Source of the DNA: Candidatus Bathyarchaeota archaeon BA1 | Lineage (GTDB): Archaea; Thermoproteota; Bathyarchaeia; Bathyarchaeales; Bathyarchaeaceae | Length of the DNA: 5,209 nucleotides | Assembly (NCBI GenBank): GCA_001399805.1 | Contig: LIHJ01000048.1 | Coordinates: 1 to 5,209, forward strand | Reading direction: 5' to 3' | Shown: in pieces, positions 4,846-5,209 of the stretch | Position numbering within the stretch: position 1 is the first letter of the stretch | Layout: every line of letters starts with the position of its first letter | Notes under the pieces: generated by a model | The model's database searches: none | The model's input: the letters and a program-made list of their open reading frames with translations, nothing else | Told to the model about the DNA's origin: nothing | Translations under genes and position numbers: made by a program

Positions 4846-5209
4846 CTATGCGGCGACGGTTGGTTGATAGGTGAGTTTGGATTTTCGGATGCCCACATGG
4901 CGTACCGGGGCTATCTTCTTCACCTCGTTGTAAATATCGGAGGCAATCTTTCCTAAAACGGTTTCTTGAACAAATTGATCGAACGAGAGGTTGCCTGCCT
5001 TTTCCTCAACCAGTTTCCTCATGATGATGCGCATCAATTGCTCTTGCGATGTTTTAATTCGGGTGAGGGTGAAGGCACAGACCGCCAACCTCAATCGGTA
5101 GCCATCCTTCGTCGTGACGTTGATGATGGCGTCAACCCTCGTGGTTCTTCTTCGAACAAGGCTCCTTAAATAATCTCGGGAGTATTCATGCCCCTTAAAG
5201 ATGGTGAGA
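4846..5209 (-). CDS. rps3ae: Ribosomal protein eS1 (S3Ae), partial; 5' end beyond the window
   Basis: The frame is open from the right edge to a TAG at 4846-4848 and gives the last 120 residues of the archaeal/eukaryal small-subunit protein eS1 (S3Ae); full archaeal proteins are about 200 residues or more. Characteristic blocks are FKGHEYSRDYLRSLVRRRTT near the edge, RVDAIINVTTKDGYRLRLAV, CAFTLTRIKTSQEQLMRIIM and the C-terminal IYNEVKKIAPVRHVGIRKSK. The protein sits on the platform side of the 30S subunit near the mRNA exit, and its basic arginine-rich segments contact rRNA. A TTG at 5094 is internal, not the start: the conserved family sequence continues upstream of it in the same frame without a break. 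It converges on the toxin gene. Confidence 0.95.
   Translation of the reverse strand, partial: LTIFKGHEYSRDYLRSLVRRRTTRVDAIINVTTKDGYRLRLAVCAFTLTRIKTSQEQLMRIIMRKLVEEKAGNLSFDQFVQETVLGKIASDIYNEVKKIAPVRHVGIRKSKLTYQPTVAA

Noticed and set aside
4846..5094. eS1 as a short 82-residue gene starting at TTG 5094
   Set aside because: The frame upstream of 5094 continues conserved eS1 sequence to the window edge, so the TTG is internal.
4966..5169. 67-codon plus-strand ORF at the right end
   Set aside because: It is antisense to the conserved eS1 gene.

Overview
The window looks archaeal, most likely from the Thermoproteota (Bathyarchaeia or a related lineage; this is inference). The sequence basis is an archaeal/eukaryal ribosomal protein eS1 (S3Ae), an archaeal translation initiation factor aIF1A, a family-B DNA polymerase fragment, the C-terminus of an archaeal-type tyrosine recombinase, and TATA-like boxes placed so that several genes would be leaderless or nearly so.

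Layout. Bases 2-157 (+) hold the last codons of an unrecognised gene that converges on a complete minus-strand MFS transporter (190-1440). Upstream of it on the same strand is aIF1A (1580-1888). Immediately upstream of the aIF1A promoter is a decayed tyrosine recombinase (about 1941-2408, minus) with two compensating frameshifts and its HxxR catalytic motif lost. Bases 2409-2762 carry no convincing gene but contain a 7-bp inverted repeat and further potential hairpins. A minus-strand pair follows: a pol-beta-superfamily nucleotidyltransferase (3257-4000) and, overlapping its 3' end by 25 bp, a 172-codon ORF that is only the thumb/C-terminal part of a family-B DNA polymerase (2763-3281). Divergent from them is a RHH-antitoxin/PIN-toxin pair (vapBC type, 4114-4812 with stop). 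The window ends inside the gene for eS1 (minus, 4846 to the edge), which converges on the toxin gene.

Interpretation. Two housekeeping translation genes (aIF1A and eS1) flank about 2.9 kb of accessory DNA: recombinase remnant, polymerase fragment, nucleotidyltransferase and toxin-antitoxin. The simplest reading is the eroded remains of an integrated element, with the toxin-antitoxin pair still apparently intact. The most interesting point is the polymerase thumb ORF, whose family-B similarity begins almost exactly where the nucleotidyltransferase reading frame ends. It could be a deletion scar or a retained stand-alone domain working with the nucleotidyltransferase; sequence alone cannot decide. 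No CRISPR array, rRNA or tRNA gene was seen.
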